Of a stretch of 64,000 bases of DNA, positions 9,115-19,646 are shown piece after piece. Below the pieces are notes generated by a model, which saw nothing but the letters and a program-made list of their open reading frames with translations, was not told where the DNA came from and made no database searches. A program made the translations under genes and the position numbers. Source of the DNA: Shinisaurus crocodilurus (Eukaryota; Chordata; Lepidosauria; Squamata; Shinisauridae); the NCBI GenBank assembly GCA_021292165.1, contig CM037877.1:160227871-160291870 (forward strand), in the 5' to 3' direction. The stretch's first letter is position 1, and each line of letters starts with the position of its first letter.

Positions 9115-10215
9115 TGTAGAGAAAGCCAACCTAAAACCCCTTTCTGACACACACACACACACACCAAGGAGGGGGGAAGGAGACCCAGGGGGCAGAGACA
9201 GCCAGTCTCCACAGAGACCAACAGAGACAAACAACATCTGCATAGAATCACCCCAGGGGAGAAGGCAAGAAGCATCCCCAAGTTCGTCAATGCTCTCGTA
9301 TATCAGCCCCATCTACATAAGACTTGAATACCTTGCGAGAGCAGACATTTCGGCACCCATAAAAAAGGGCCATTCAACACCACAAGATGAGACCATTAAG
9401 CAGGTGGCTTCAAGGAGACCCCACCCACCTGAGGAGGGTGGCAACCCACCTGATTGGCCGCCCACCTGAGGAGGGTGGCAACCCACCTGATTGGCCACCC
9501 ACCTGAGGAGGGTGGCAACCCACCTGATTGGCCACCCACCTGATTACAGAGGGAGGGGCTACCTGAAACCCAAGGTATAAAACACCCTGCGCAAGAGAAC
9601 TGAGTTGTTAGACCTGATCAGCAGTCTTGCCCCATGCTTGGGGTAAGGGAACGAAAAGATCGGCAACCCCGGGTAGCAGCACCCGGCGTACTCCAGCTAG
9701 CTGAAATCACTGGCCGCTTGAGTTGACCGGAACCCCGAGAAACCAAGCTGAAATCACTGGCCGCTTGGGTTGACCGGACCCCCGGGCAACCAAGCTGAAA
9801 TCACTCACTAGCCGCTTAAGTAGACCAGACCTCCGCCGGGAACCCAGCTAGCCGCTTGGGTAGACCGGACCTCCGCCGAGAACCCAGCTAGCAGCATGCG
9901 GTTGACCGGGCCTCTGCTGGAGCCCGAGCTAAACTAACTAGCTGAGAGCCCTGAAATCACGGTGTCCTTGAGATTTCTTGCTTGCTACTTTGTGCTGTAC
10001 TGATAAGCTGTATTGCTAGCGTGTGTCTAAGTTTGTGACGGTCATTTTGTAAATAAACTTGTTTTATAAAAGATACTTTTGTGGCTATAAGTTATCCCTT
10101 TGTTCTAGGCTAAAAGTGATAGTCGCTGAAAGACCTCAGAGAAGGCCCGCCCCCAAGACTCACTACCCCCTTAGTATTGAACCCGCGCAGAAGACCAGGT
10201 TGGCGGTCTTCCACT
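9115..10215 (+). repeat. Gypsy 3' LTR
   Basis: This is a 1,101-bp copy of 3336-4434. By eye, 19 substitutions and one extra CA unit separate the two. Seventeen positions are G in the 5' LTR and A here, one is the reverse, and one is C versus A. No C/T difference was seen. It begins TGTAGA where the 5' copy has TGTGGA. Confidence 0.95.
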
Positions 10216-10220
10216 GTGGG
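10216..10220. repeat. Target-site duplication GTGGG, right side of Gypsy element
   Basis: An exact copy of 3331-3335, directly after the LTR end TTCCACT. Confidence 0.9.
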
Positions 10221-10790
10221 TTTTGGTCTTTGTTCTACCCGGCTGTGGTAATGGCGGTAAGCCAAGGACCCCAGGCAGCTCCTGGTGAAATTAGCTGGAT
10301 TGAGGGCTCTAGTAAAGGCAAGCCTTGTGGGAGTTTTACCCATCTTGGACCTTCGGGTAGGTGTGGTAATCTCCTCGGGCAGCGAGGCTGTGCTGGATTT
10401 AACCCTTGAAGAGAACACCCTCAGGTAACAGGTGTGTGCCTGAGAGATATTAAGGAATCAGGTTTTATTGTTTTGCAGCTTTACTGTGTACTAAAGTGTC
10501 TCTCTCTTTATTTTGTGTGCTTCTCTCATTTCCCTAATCTTGTTGTAAAATGCTACCAGAATAAACCTTGTCCTGGTTTTACCCCACATGGGTTTTGTAG
10601 TACTCTGTGAGTTCAGTATCTAAATCCAGGTTACAGAAATTGAAGGCGAGTCCCTGAACAGAGATCCAACTAGGATTGCAGACAGCTGAGGCTGGCAATC
10701 TGGTACCTTGAGATCTCAGGGGGTCTTGGTTCCTTTGGAGTAGGAAAGGGTGGGGGTGTGGTGGGCCAGCCAGCCCCCCCTTCCTCCACA
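10221..10790 (+). mobile_element. Solo LTR (family B), 3' part
   Basis: This continues the LTR interrupted at 3335. It holds the block gctggattgagggctctag, an AATAAA signal near 10559 (agaataaaccttg), and ends CTTCCTCCACA at 10790. It is the reverse complement, with scattered differences, of the left part of 25045-26015. The two parts together give about 916 bp. No internal region or second LTR is present. Confidence 0.9.
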
Positions 10791-10795
10791 TGTAT
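10791..10795. repeat. Target-site duplication TGTAT, right side of solo LTR
   Basis: An exact copy of 2985-2989. Confidence 0.85.
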
Positions 10796-11161
10796 ATATT
10801 AGGCAAAAATGCATACACAAATGCATGTGTTAGAAAAAATGTGTGCAAAAATGATTATGAATTTTTATGCAAACTTTTAAAGAAAAAAATTCTCAAAGTC
10901 CAGGAAGCACTGAACTTCAGACTGGAGAAATTCTCAAAGTTTGAGGCAAACTGAATGCAAGACTGGAAAAATGAGAAACTCAGAGAAACCAAAACTGACA
11001 GATTTGTCCATCCTGATCAGACCATAAGTTTTGGTCTTCCAGGGCCGGCTCGGGGGGGGGGGGGAGGAGACTAGGCATTTCCCAGGGGTCCAAGACTGGC
11101 AGGCAGCCCACCATGCTAACAGTACTGCCACTCTCACTTTGCACAAGTGCACAAGATAGTC
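10796..11161. other. Intronic, repeat-like words, unassigned
   Basis: It holds several aaaatgcatac/atgtgtgcaaaaatg words and aaactcagagaaaccaaaac, reminiscent of 43850-44060, plus a G-run near 11051-11064. The family was not recognised. Confidence 0.35.
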
Positions 11162-11178
11162 AAGAATTGCCCCTGAGA
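11162..11178. repeat. Target-site duplication of L1, left
   Basis: aagaattgcccctgaga recurs at 11949-11965 with one mismatch (c/g). This is the length expected from L1 target-primed reverse transcription. Confidence 0.85.
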
Positions 11179-11948
11179 AGAAGAACAAGTTAAGGATTGT
11201 AAATGGGCAAGGAACTTTGGATAGAATATAATGATGGAACAATGGGAACGTATGTGGACTAAAGGTATAAAATTTACATTGTGTTCTGATCTTAGAGAGA
11301 ATTTTTCCAAGATGATGTATCGTTGATACCTAACCCCTGTGAAATTGGCTAAGATGTATAAAAATGTGTCAAATGTATGTTGGAAATGTCAAAACCATGA
11401 AGGAACATTTTATCATGTTTGGTGGACATGTAAAAAAGTCAAAAAATATTGGATACAAATACACACATGGATGCAAAAGATTTTAAAAGTGAATATTCAG
11501 CTTAAACCAGAAATGTTCTTATTGGGCATAATGGATTTACAACTTGAAAAAGACCATGGAACATTATTACAATATATGATGACGGCAGCAAGAATAATCT
11601 ATGCTCAAAAATGGAAAGAAGCAGCAATACCAACTACAGAAGACTGGCTGTTGGAAATTTTGGACTTAGCAGAGATGGCAAAATTGACTTGTTTAATTAG
11701 AGAAAAATTTTTTATCTTCATTTATGAAAGACTGGAAACCTCTGGTGGACTTCTTGGGAAGGGGGAAAGTGACTTAATAACTTCGGGTTTTGATTTTTGA
11801 ATATTAGTAAAGGTGATAGAAATTCTTTCTGTGAAAATAGAGAAAACCTAGATTGGATATGGATTGGTAATGTTTGTCAGACAAAGGGGCGGAAGCCAAA
11901 CATGATTTGTTTTTGTTTCGGAAAATGCAATTAAAAAAAAAAGAGAGT
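11179..11948 (+). mobile_element. 5'-truncated L1 LINE (ORF2 C-terminus and 3' end)
   Basis: The open frame 11339-11800 encodes the ORF2 C-terminal segment, with the Cys-rich CWKCQNHEGTFYHVWWTC motif and a TAARIIYAQKWKEA helix typical of lizard L1. In-frame sequence continues upstream from about 11231 but is cut by a TGA at about 11324. A short A-run ends the element at 11948, and a 17-bp target duplication flanks it. The modest decay and clear duplication suggest a relatively young insertion. It is sense (+), opposite to DPYD. Confidence 0.92.
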
Positions 11949-11965
11949 AAGAATTGCCGCTGAGA

Positions 11966-12632
11966 GAATTCTCAAGTGGCACATTCTGCCTCTTCCATGT
12001 AAAGGAAACCCACTGAAGGTGCCTTGCTTCAGAGCCAGAACTCATTCTACTGTGCGGTAGAGACCACTCTCTGGTTACAATGCAGGATGTAAGGACCAAA
12101 GTACATGGTATATGCTGCTGAGTGAAAGTTTCCTCTCTTTATTTATTTGCTAATTTTTAAAGAAAAGCAGTGGCAGAAGGTTGCAATGGAGAGCAAAGGA
12201 AAGGGGGGTGGAGGTGAAGTATTGAGCTCTTTTCCTGTCAGCCATCAATCTACTCAAAATTTGCCTTCCCCCCCCCCCCGCAGCTACTTTTTTTCCAGCT
12301 AGGGAAAAGATATAGCTTCTAGTACATTTTACTTCAAAAATAAAAGTAGAATTGGAGGAGGCAAAGTCTGAGTGGAACAAATGGCCTGAGGGGAAAGGGT
12401 TAAGCGGCTGCTCCCCCGCCCCCAAGTCCTTGGCTCAAACCAGCAAATTCCACTTTTTGTTGTTGTTGGGTTTTTGCTTTTTTTTGCTTTGTTTTGTTTT
12501 CAAGTTGAGGGGAGTTATACAAGCCTGGGTGCAATGTGTAATTTGGCCCTGAGCAATACCCATAAATCAGCATTTCATACTTGAAGGTATTTTCGATTAA
12601 TACTTTCAGGGTTTCGGTTTCTTGAAATTTAC
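11966..12632. other. Intron 10 next to the exon, no recognised element
   Basis: It contains a C-run at about 12268-12280 and a T-rich patch near 12455-12500. The donor site of the exon is at its right edge. Confidence 0.5.
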
Positions 12633-12802
12633 CTCCTCAGGGACAGCCCGTATATTAGTAAATCCTTTTCTGAAGACCACAAAGACACGGCGAGCTCCAC
12701 AGCGCAAAGCCGAAGTTGCACAGTCAAATGCAGTGTCGCCTGCTCCAAGAACAATCACTGTTCCCCGTATTGATGGCAATGGAGAACGACAGGCGCACAT
12801 TC
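12633..12802 (-). CDS. DPYD: DPYD exon (human exon 10 equivalent), dihydropyrimidine dehydrogenase
   Basis: This exon codes part of dihydropyrimidine dehydrogenase, the cytosolic flavo/iron-sulfur enzyme that uses NADPH to reduce uracil and thymine in the first step of pyrimidine breakdown. On the minus strand the acceptor reads cctttcatccttcag, then the exon opens with GA (completing a Gly codon begun in the previous exon) and ATG TGC GCC TGT. It closes with CCT GAG GAG before the donor gtaaat. Visible protein includes [10 protein letters not shown], the dinucleotide-binding stretch [31 protein letters not shown] and NIRAVPEE, all hallmarks of the DPD NADPH-binding domain. Length is 170 bp, the size I recall for human exon 10 (c.959-1128), and both phases agree. 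No stop or frameshift is seen. The next exon (ELAKEE... in mammals) was not found downstream, so it should lie left of the window. Confidence 0.97.
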
Positions 12803-12804
12803 CT

Positions 12805-14036
12805 GAAGGATGAAAGGAAAACCCCATTTTCAAGGAGGAAAAAAACTATTTCTGCATGACAGCTCAAATGACACTTGTACTCGAAGCAGTGTAAAATTGC
12901 ATCTTGCAGTTTCCGAGCATGGAGAGTCACTATCACATTATTCTGCTTCATTGAAAGACAGTTTTATTCCCACTTTTAAGACATGCTCATACATGTAATT
13001 TCATAGTCAGTACCTTTAGCAGCATTGCCTTCCTGTCTTGGCAGGAAATAAAGTACAATGCACTTTAAAAAAAATGTAAGGCCTTGTCAGATTGAGTGCA
13101 ACTGATTTAAGAACCTGGTATTCAAAAAATTAAACCTTTGACTCCTTTTTGTCAGCATCAATATCCTTTGAGAAAGAAAAGGGGAGGGGAAAAAGAAAGA
13201 AAAACTCATATTACAGAAACTTCTATCCGTCACTGGATCTATGTCACCTGATTCCTACTCAAGACCTTGTGTAAAAAAAAAAAAAAGTCTCCATAAGTGT
13301 TCATTCATGCTCAGGTAAAATACCAGCAGCAGAAACAGAGACTATTAAAAAAACGAAGACCACCCCAATCACTCTCACTTCTTTCATCAAGCCCTTTAGG
13401 TGCAAAGTGGAGCGTTGCATGTGGCTTTGGAGAAAGAGTTTTTGTACTTGAACAGCCATTGTCCGCTGAGCTTCCCTCTGCTCCTGGTCTTCCTAGTGTC
13501 TGCTCTTATAGCCATTTTATCTGGCAGGCTTGACAGCAGGCCCTGAGGAGCTGTCAGTCAAGAAAGAAAAACTCTTGAGGGAGGCTGCTCCTCTTAACAG
13601 AATCCCTGTGGGGGAGAGGACAGCCTCACTGGCAGTTGGGAGAAGGCAGTAAGACCTCCGAAGGAGAGGATCAGAGAGAAGAGAAGCTAGATGATCTGCT
13701 CTCAGCCCACGCTTGTGCTGCCCTTTAAATTACCTTTGTGGTAGATAGTGAAGCTAGTATGTTCCTTTCAGTTTGAGAGTCTGTTCTGTATGTTTAACCC
13801 TTGCTTTCCTTCTATAATCGTAATCAGCATTTTACTTACACACCACCTGTCCTGCTCCGTCTGGGATTCCGTCATCTGCTCTGGGAGGTGGCACAAAGTG
13901 GGGCAGGTGATTGGAACAGGAGCAGTTTAAGCACCATGGTCAGCACCGCATTTGCCAGTCAAGGACATGTGTGAGTTCAGGACCAAGGAGAGCAGTCCTG
14001 CAGCTAGAGGAGTACAGTCAAGTTACTGGCCTGGAG
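12805..14036. other. Intron 9 sequence, no recognised element
   Basis: An A-run lies near 13275-13287. A moderately GC-rich stretch at 13400-13700 has no coding motif. Small open frames here are not supported. Confidence 0.45.
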
Positions 14037-14175
14037 CACTCTTCCCCAATGTGGTACTCTCCAGATGTATTGGATTACAATTCCCAGCATTCCTTACTAT
14101 TGGCCATGCTGGCTGGGGCTGAAGGGAGTTGAAGTCCAAATAATGTGGAGGGCACAAGGTTGGGAATGGCTGGCT
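14037..14175. repeat. hAT-type foldback MITE, diverged
   Basis: The left arm holds ccaatgtggtactctccaga and tgtattggattacaattccc. The right arm holds gggagttgaagtccaaataa and ggagggcacaaggttggga. The centre is ggccatgctggctggggctg. This is the standard squamate hAT-type MITE layout. Confidence 0.7.
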
Positions 14176-15014
14176 TAGAGCCACTGGCAGGGCTTGACAG
14201 CCAGGCCAGGAGAGTCATTCTGGCAGCTCCACCTCCTCAAGGGCTGCACCTTGTTTTCTGGAATGGCCAGTGTCCTTTCCTGCGGTTGCCCTCTAGGCAG
14301 CGAGGGTCTGGGAAGTGAGGCGCTAGTTGGGCATGCTCCCCACAGCCTCCCTGCTCACTGGAGGAGCCTGAGGTCCACCCCTCGGAGTCAGAGGGCACGG
14401 CACCTCGTGGGGACTGAGAGGACAGGGTGTGGGATCCCAGGTGGAGGGCTCCGCTCGTGAAGGTCTGGGAACTTTTTCTGACTCCTCCTCAGAGTTGCTG
14501 CCACTAGAAACCTCAGTCTTAAAGGGCTCTCAGTCCTGGGCCATGACACTGCCTTTCCTCTCAAGGGAGTCCTGTCCCCTTGGCTTATGACTAAAGTAAA
14601 CCCCATTGGGTATTGTGTGAAACCCATGCTGTGCCTCCTGATTGGAGATAATTTTGCTGATGACACCAAATTATTTGGGTGTGTGCGTGTGAAAACAATT
14701 TAACCCTGTGCTATTGTCTCATAGCTAACTCTATCTCATGGGGTTGCTGTGAAGGTGAATAAGGACATATTTATAAAGCACTTTTTCTACTAAAAAGGTA
14801 GAACTTCAATTCTGTCATGCCTGAGCTTTCGGCCCAATGTGACTCTGGGTGTTCACAACCATAGTCCTTCATCCATTGCTGTCTGGTGGCTGCAACATAA
14901 ATCCCAGCAGTTCTCCAAGCCCAGTGCAGGCCAACTGCGAGGGAAAAGAATCTTCCACTGATGATAAGAACCACGTAAGATATTGCTGCAATGGCTCTTC
15001 TAAGCAATATTCAC
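14176..15014. other. GC-richer intronic stretch, unassigned
   Basis: 14186-14560 is richer in G+C than its surroundings and has no coding motif. It may be an old repeat, but no family was recognised. Confidence 0.35.
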
Positions 15015-15200
15015 TGTGAGTCAGTGGTACAGCACATGCTTTTCATGCATAAGGTTCCAGGTCCAACCCCTGGCATTTAAGTTTCAATGGATTCGGTTAT
15101 CAGGGATCAGAAAAACCTCTAGCAGAGACCTTGGAGCACCACTTCCAGGTAAAAGAGACAACACTGAACCTGATGGAGCAATGGTCTGACACAGTATAAA
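15015..15200 (+). mobile_element. tRNA-derived SINE, decayed
   Basis: It has the head gtgagtcagtggtacagcac and cttttcatgcataaggttcc, then a degraded B-box region (aggtccaacccctgg). It ends gatggagcaatggtctgaca cagtataa. It is the same family as 50400-50599 but much more diverged. Confidence 0.65.
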
Positions 15201-16085
15201 GCCTCTCAATGGTGCAGCATCGAGTGAACGGTGAGGAGAGAAACCCAGGCAACGGTGGTGGTGGCTGTCAGGGATATGGTCTCTGAATTAGAAAGTATGG
15301 CTATGATCCTGCACACCAACCCACGGGTAGATCCAGCAGAGGTCCATGGCTGCTCAAAGGTGTTCATTCCCCACCTACAACGGGGAACGAACTTCACTTG
15401 CATGACTGCAGCATCATAGATTTGTAGCCATTGCACTGAAAAATACGGGACTGACTTCCATAAGAGGATGCCAGTGTAAGATTATCATCATCCTTGAAGT
15501 GATTCTGGAGTCACCTTGTTCATGCGGAAAAAATGTTTCTGTATTACTTTCCCACCTGTTTCTTCTTCTTTCTTGTTTTTAGAGTTATGAAGAGAAATAT
15601 GGAAGTTCATGCAGTGTCAATAAGTCAGTGTCTACTATTGCCCAGGATACTGAGAAAAAATGGAAAAAACTAGAAGGCATACAATCCATACAATGCGTTA
15701 CACTTCAACAACAGGCAGAAAACAGCTAACCATTGATTAAACAAATTACTGTAATTTTTAAAATGATACCATAAATAGCATAAACCTGTAATCTGAAGGG
15801 GCCTGTGATAGTTTCATTCAGAGGAGTGTGTTTTTACTATATCATCAATGGTCTATAATTCTTAACTTTGTGCTATGGCAGTCGTGAATTTTCACAGCAA
15901 GGGTGTAGAACCACAAGTATCAATTTCTTTCAAGAACAAAAAACAAAACAAAAACCCAACTTTAAACACAGGGATATGAATACTAGAAAAACAGAAAAAA
16001 CTGATATATGCACGTGCATACAGAAACCTTCCTTCAGCACAACACAGTATGTAGCCAATTATTACTCTATATGGACATAGGATAA

Positions 16086-16088
<3 letters not shown>
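15201..16088. other. Intronic, no recognised element
   Basis: 15206-15436 is open on both strands for over 60 codons but matches no family I know. It is listed as unexplained. Confidence 0.4.
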
Positions 16089-16125
<37 letters not shown>

Positions 16126-16140
16126 CGCACGTGTGTGTGA
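16089..16140. repeat. (GT)n/(GC)n microsatellite
   Basis: About 19 GT units are followed by a GC run and then GT again. The alternating purine-pyrimidine tract could adopt Z-DNA. Confidence 0.95.
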
Positions 16141-17583
16141 AAGTAGTGTGTGGGTTTGTGAAGGTATGTGTGGAGGCTGAAGTAAGTAGGTTTTGGCAGC
16201 TTTTATAGGGTAGGAGTATATTGCTTGAATCAACATTAAGACACTTTTCTACAAAACAGGCAAGAACCTGTCTAGTTACAGACTACAGCAAACCATAATA
16301 TCCTACCTTCACTGCACTCATCGAATGATTCCAATGTAGAGTATGGTAGAACTTAATCCCTGTTGCTCTATTGTGTTTTCTTTGCATCTCATCAGAGGTT
16401 CTCCGTGACAGTTATTCAACATGCCCATTTAATTATGTGGGTGTGTGCATGGAGATTTTGAATGATACACAATGTGCATCTAATGCACCCCTGAAACTCA
16501 CAGTTCATATGTGATGGGGCCTTAGGACATGTTGGACCTCTGCCCGTGCATCTTGCAGAGAAGGCTTAGTGAGAGGTCATCATGTGCTATGAAGCGGGAT
16601 TCACAATGCGGGTGCAGGAAGAAAAGGTACTACCTTACTGCATATATCTTGCTCCTTTCTCTTCCTGCTCTTTCACTTTAGCACTAACATATTAAACTGA
16701 AACCATACGAAGCTGGCAAGGAGATTCTTCACATAGTGAGGCCAAGAAGCAGTATAAATGAGGAGAAAATCAGGATTAAAACCCCAAACGCTTGATGAAA
16801 GATTCAATGGGGAATATTACCAAGTCTATGAACATGGGCAAGATATTCCACTGGGAGTCACACAAGAGAGGATTTTCTTTCCTGAAAAATTGGGAGTTAG
16901 TACTTTCTTTGTTGGTATTACTGCTACATGGACCTTAGGTAGTTGGGTATGTGCCTTAAACAGGAGCTTTCTGAAATAAGGTGTGTTTCTAACTGTGCAT
17001 TCTCCAAAAAGGATATGCTAGCTTGAGATATATGGTGTTTGGTTTAGGATTAAGGAGAGGAAGTGACCTTTTGAACTCTAAAATTATGAAGACATTGTGG
17101 AATATCTCCCACTGCTTCTTGTCATTTTCAACGGTCTTGTTTCCCACACCCACCCTCAAGCTTGGAAGATTACCTAGGTGAGGGAACTCCTTCCCTCCTA
17201 CCAGTCCTTCCAGACCAGAATATACAACTTTACCAGACTCAAGGAAATGGCTCCTTAAGTAGATCCTAGCTAACTTCCAGCAGGGGCAGAGCCAATAGAA
17301 CTACAAGTTTGTCCAACCTTTATAAGGTCTTAGGAGGTCTTTGCACCCCACTGAAGCAATAGCTCCCCTTTCTATAGGTGAGAAACCTTCAGTCAGTGAT
17401 CTGTTCAAGGTCCTGATGGGCTCTGCCTAGTTCTAGCCAGATTCTGCTCGACTAGTCAAGTCCACAACTTGCTGATGGAAGGGAGACAGTAAGATATTAA
17501 GTATCCTAGACATTCCTGATAATTAGCAATGTTCAAGAGGTGAATTAAGCCTATCTCATTCCAATCTGTGTCACTGAAAGACA
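16141..17583. other. Intronic, no recognised element
   Basis: No repeat or coding signal was recognised over this stretch. Confidence 0.4.
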
Positions 17584-18375
17584 AGGGATGCATTCAGACA
17601 TTACTCTAAACCACAGTTTAGCACTATGGAAATAAGCCTGGGTAAGCCTCAGATTTGCACCCCACCCACCCTTCCCTCTCTTCTAGTACAGCCACAAGGA
17701 GCAGATTGGAAGCTTTTACTTCTGTTTTCAACTATCTACAGCTACTCAAGTGAGAAATGTACTCAGTGATGAGTACATCACATGATCACCGCAGCCCACC
17801 GTAGCTTATTTAAGCCATGGTGGGTTGCGGTGTGTGCCGGCTGACCTACTGAATATCCAAGCTGTGGCAGGTGGGCACTCTGGCTTATCATGCCATGCGA
17901 ACCCAGTGGGGGTGACTTATGCAGAGGTTAAACAACCCTCGCATTACTGTAAAACAGCCCATGGGGTATGCAAGGGTTGTTTAACCTTCCCAGGAATCAC
18001 CCTTGTTGAGTTCTCATCACATGATAAGCCACACTGACTGCCCATCATGGCATGAATATTCAAAAGGGCAGCTGGCATGTGCTGCAACCCACAATGATTT
18101 AAATAAGCCATGGCAGGCTGCGGTGATTGTGCAAAACGGATCAGTGTGAACTATGGTTTAAAGAAACAAACCAGGATTGTAAAGCACAGGTTGAAGTTGG
18201 CTTGTTTCCCTAAACCATAGTTAAAACTGGTTTGTCCAGGTTTAAACATAATGTGTGCCCACATTCAGATGAAAGCTTCTGAACTCCTATTTGCAACTGC
18301 GCCAGAGGAGGAGAGAGGAGGCCATACAACTGAGGCTCATGCATGTAATGCTAAACCATAGTTTAGTGTTACTTG
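17584..18375. mobile_element. Nested foldback DNA element
   Basis: The core 17784-18128 is a long inverted repeat. Outer arms are gatcaccgcagcccacc/ggcaggctgcggtgatt with cttatttaagccatgg near both. Middle arms are ctggcttatcatg/catgataagccacact. Inner arms are ggttaaacaaccct/agggttgtttaacct. Palindromic ctaaaccacagtttag-like words lie at both outer edges (17602 and 18353). No open frame with a transposase motif is present, so it is non-autonomous. Confidence 0.65.
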
Positions 18376-19309
18376 CAAACAAGGCGATTGGGTAATTCTG
18401 GATATGGTAAATAACAGATATGAGAATTGTCTTGTTCCCCTGCGGCTGAGAATTGTCAACCTTGAGTGGCAGCTACTATCGAGGGTCTTTCCAGTCCTGC
18501 TCCCCAATGGTCTTTACCTGGAGTTGAGTAGGACTGAACCAGAGTTGTCAAGCATGCAAAGAATGGAACGTATCACTACCAGCTAAGACTATTTCCATAT
18601 GCTCATGAATTAGACTGCGTACATTTTCAAGTGGCGAGGGCCGAGGGGTTTGTTTGTTTGTTTGCTCTGAGTGAGATAGCAACCCTACCCCCAAAGAAGG
18701 GTTCACAACGATTCTACTCATGACAAACGATTACTATGTAATAACCAGTTTTACACAAACAGGCTAAATAGAGTTATTAGACAGGAAACACTGTCCTGGG
18801 CAGGGATATTTGGAGTGTGCTCACATTCTAAGTCTGTAGAGAACCATGCTTCATTTATAAAAGCACACAGCTTTCATCGTTACCTAGGAACTCATTTAAG
18901 TGTCTCTGTAATCTGTATGTGCTCTTGTATGAATGGCCTTCTGGCCAGCTGTAAAAACAAGACTATGACCTGTATGCATTGAAAGAGCTCTGTTCACCAA
19001 GTGCTTCTGGACACATGAATTTCTCTTCAGAAAAGGCTTCAGGCTGCATCATCAGAGGCCACTCAGGAGGGACTCTCAATTTTCGAGAGAGGCTCTCTTA
19101 AACGGGGAACTCAAAACCTCAAGAACGTGTGCAGAAGCTCTGCTGATGGCTCTTTGAATCCCACCTTAGAATAAAAATCCATATTCTCCGAAGAGCCTGT
19201 GACTGTATTATTCCCTGCGTGCCAGTTAGGGTTGCCTTAGCAGGCCCTGCCCTGTGTTTCTTCCCTGTGGAACATTATAACATCTGTAGCGAGGGAAAGG
19301 ATCTTTACT
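18376..19309. other. Intronic, no recognised element
   Basis: A (TTTG)n patch at about 18650-18664 is the only simple repeat. Near 18690-18735 there is a faint ggttcacaacgatt block like the LINE tail at 2155. Confidence 0.4.
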
Positions 19310-19592
19310 AATACAACCCCTTCATTATGGAATAATCTCCCAGAGGATGTGCATTTGTATCGTATGCCTTCTTCCTAGCTTCGGGGGGGGGGGGATACAA
19401 AGCTTCCTGTTCTGATTGAACTGTATACTACTGAACTATGGTGGATACTGATTCTTTGTATTCCAAGTCTGCTGATTTTATATGTGCTTGGAAGGTTGAT
19501 TTTTTTTTTCCGTTTTCAAATTAATATTGTGGTTTTATGTATTGTTTGGTACGTTAAGCACATCAAAAGATGGGATATAAATGTTTCACATG
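19310..19592 (+). mobile_element. L2-type LINE 3' end next to DPYD exon
   Basis: It opens with a tatggaataatctcccagag block (the usual W-N-S-L-P-E-like coding tail). A G-run follows at 19385-19393, then a T-rich 3' UTR and agatgggatataaatg. It ends about 55 bp from the exon donor at 19646. Confidence 0.55.
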
Positions 19593-19646
19593 AATATTCT
19601 GAAAACATACCAAAATGTTTTTTGAAAAAGAAAAGAAAACAGCTAC

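Larger units (their letters stand above)
3336..10215 (+). mobile_element. Ty3/Gypsy retrotransposon, Gmr1-like (INT before RT)
   Basis: A full-length provirus-like element of 6,880 bp. In order it has the 5' LTR, a tRNA-Leu PBS, gag, protease, integrase, RT, RNase H, a purine-rich tract and the 3' LTR. Integrase lies upstream of reverse transcriptase, an order described for Gmr1-type Gypsy elements and opposite to ordinary Ty3/Gypsy. The LTRs differ at 19 positions plus one CA unit, so insertion looks fairly recent, yet the coding region carries 15 in-frame stops and a G-run frameshift. The substitutions are overwhelmingly G-to-A on the sense strand, which points to cytidine-deaminase editing rather than slow decay. 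It is non-autonomous as it stands. It lies sense (+) while DPYD is minus, so it is antisense to the host transcript. Confidence 0.95.
12803..19646 (-). other. DPYD: DPYD intron between the two exons (intron 9)
   Basis: This 6,844-bp intron is bounded by the donor GT at 19645-19646 and the acceptor AG at 12803-12804 (minus-strand sense). It carries a diverged hAT-type MITE, a decayed tRNA SINE, a (GT)n tract, a long foldback element and an L2 3' end. The rest shows no recognised gene or repeat. Confidence 0.9.

Noticed and set aside
10059..10409. 116-codon open frame crossing the 3' LTR end
   Set aside because: It spans the LTR, the target duplication and the interrupted host LTR, so no ancestral reading frame exists there.
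1..12632. Search for the following DPYD exon (mammalian exon 11, about 211 bp)
   Set aside because: No minus-strand frame resembling it was found. It is probably left of the window.
12622..12813. Plus-strand open frame over the DPYD exon
   Set aside because: It is the antisense shadow of the exon. The minus strand has the conserved protein and splice sites.
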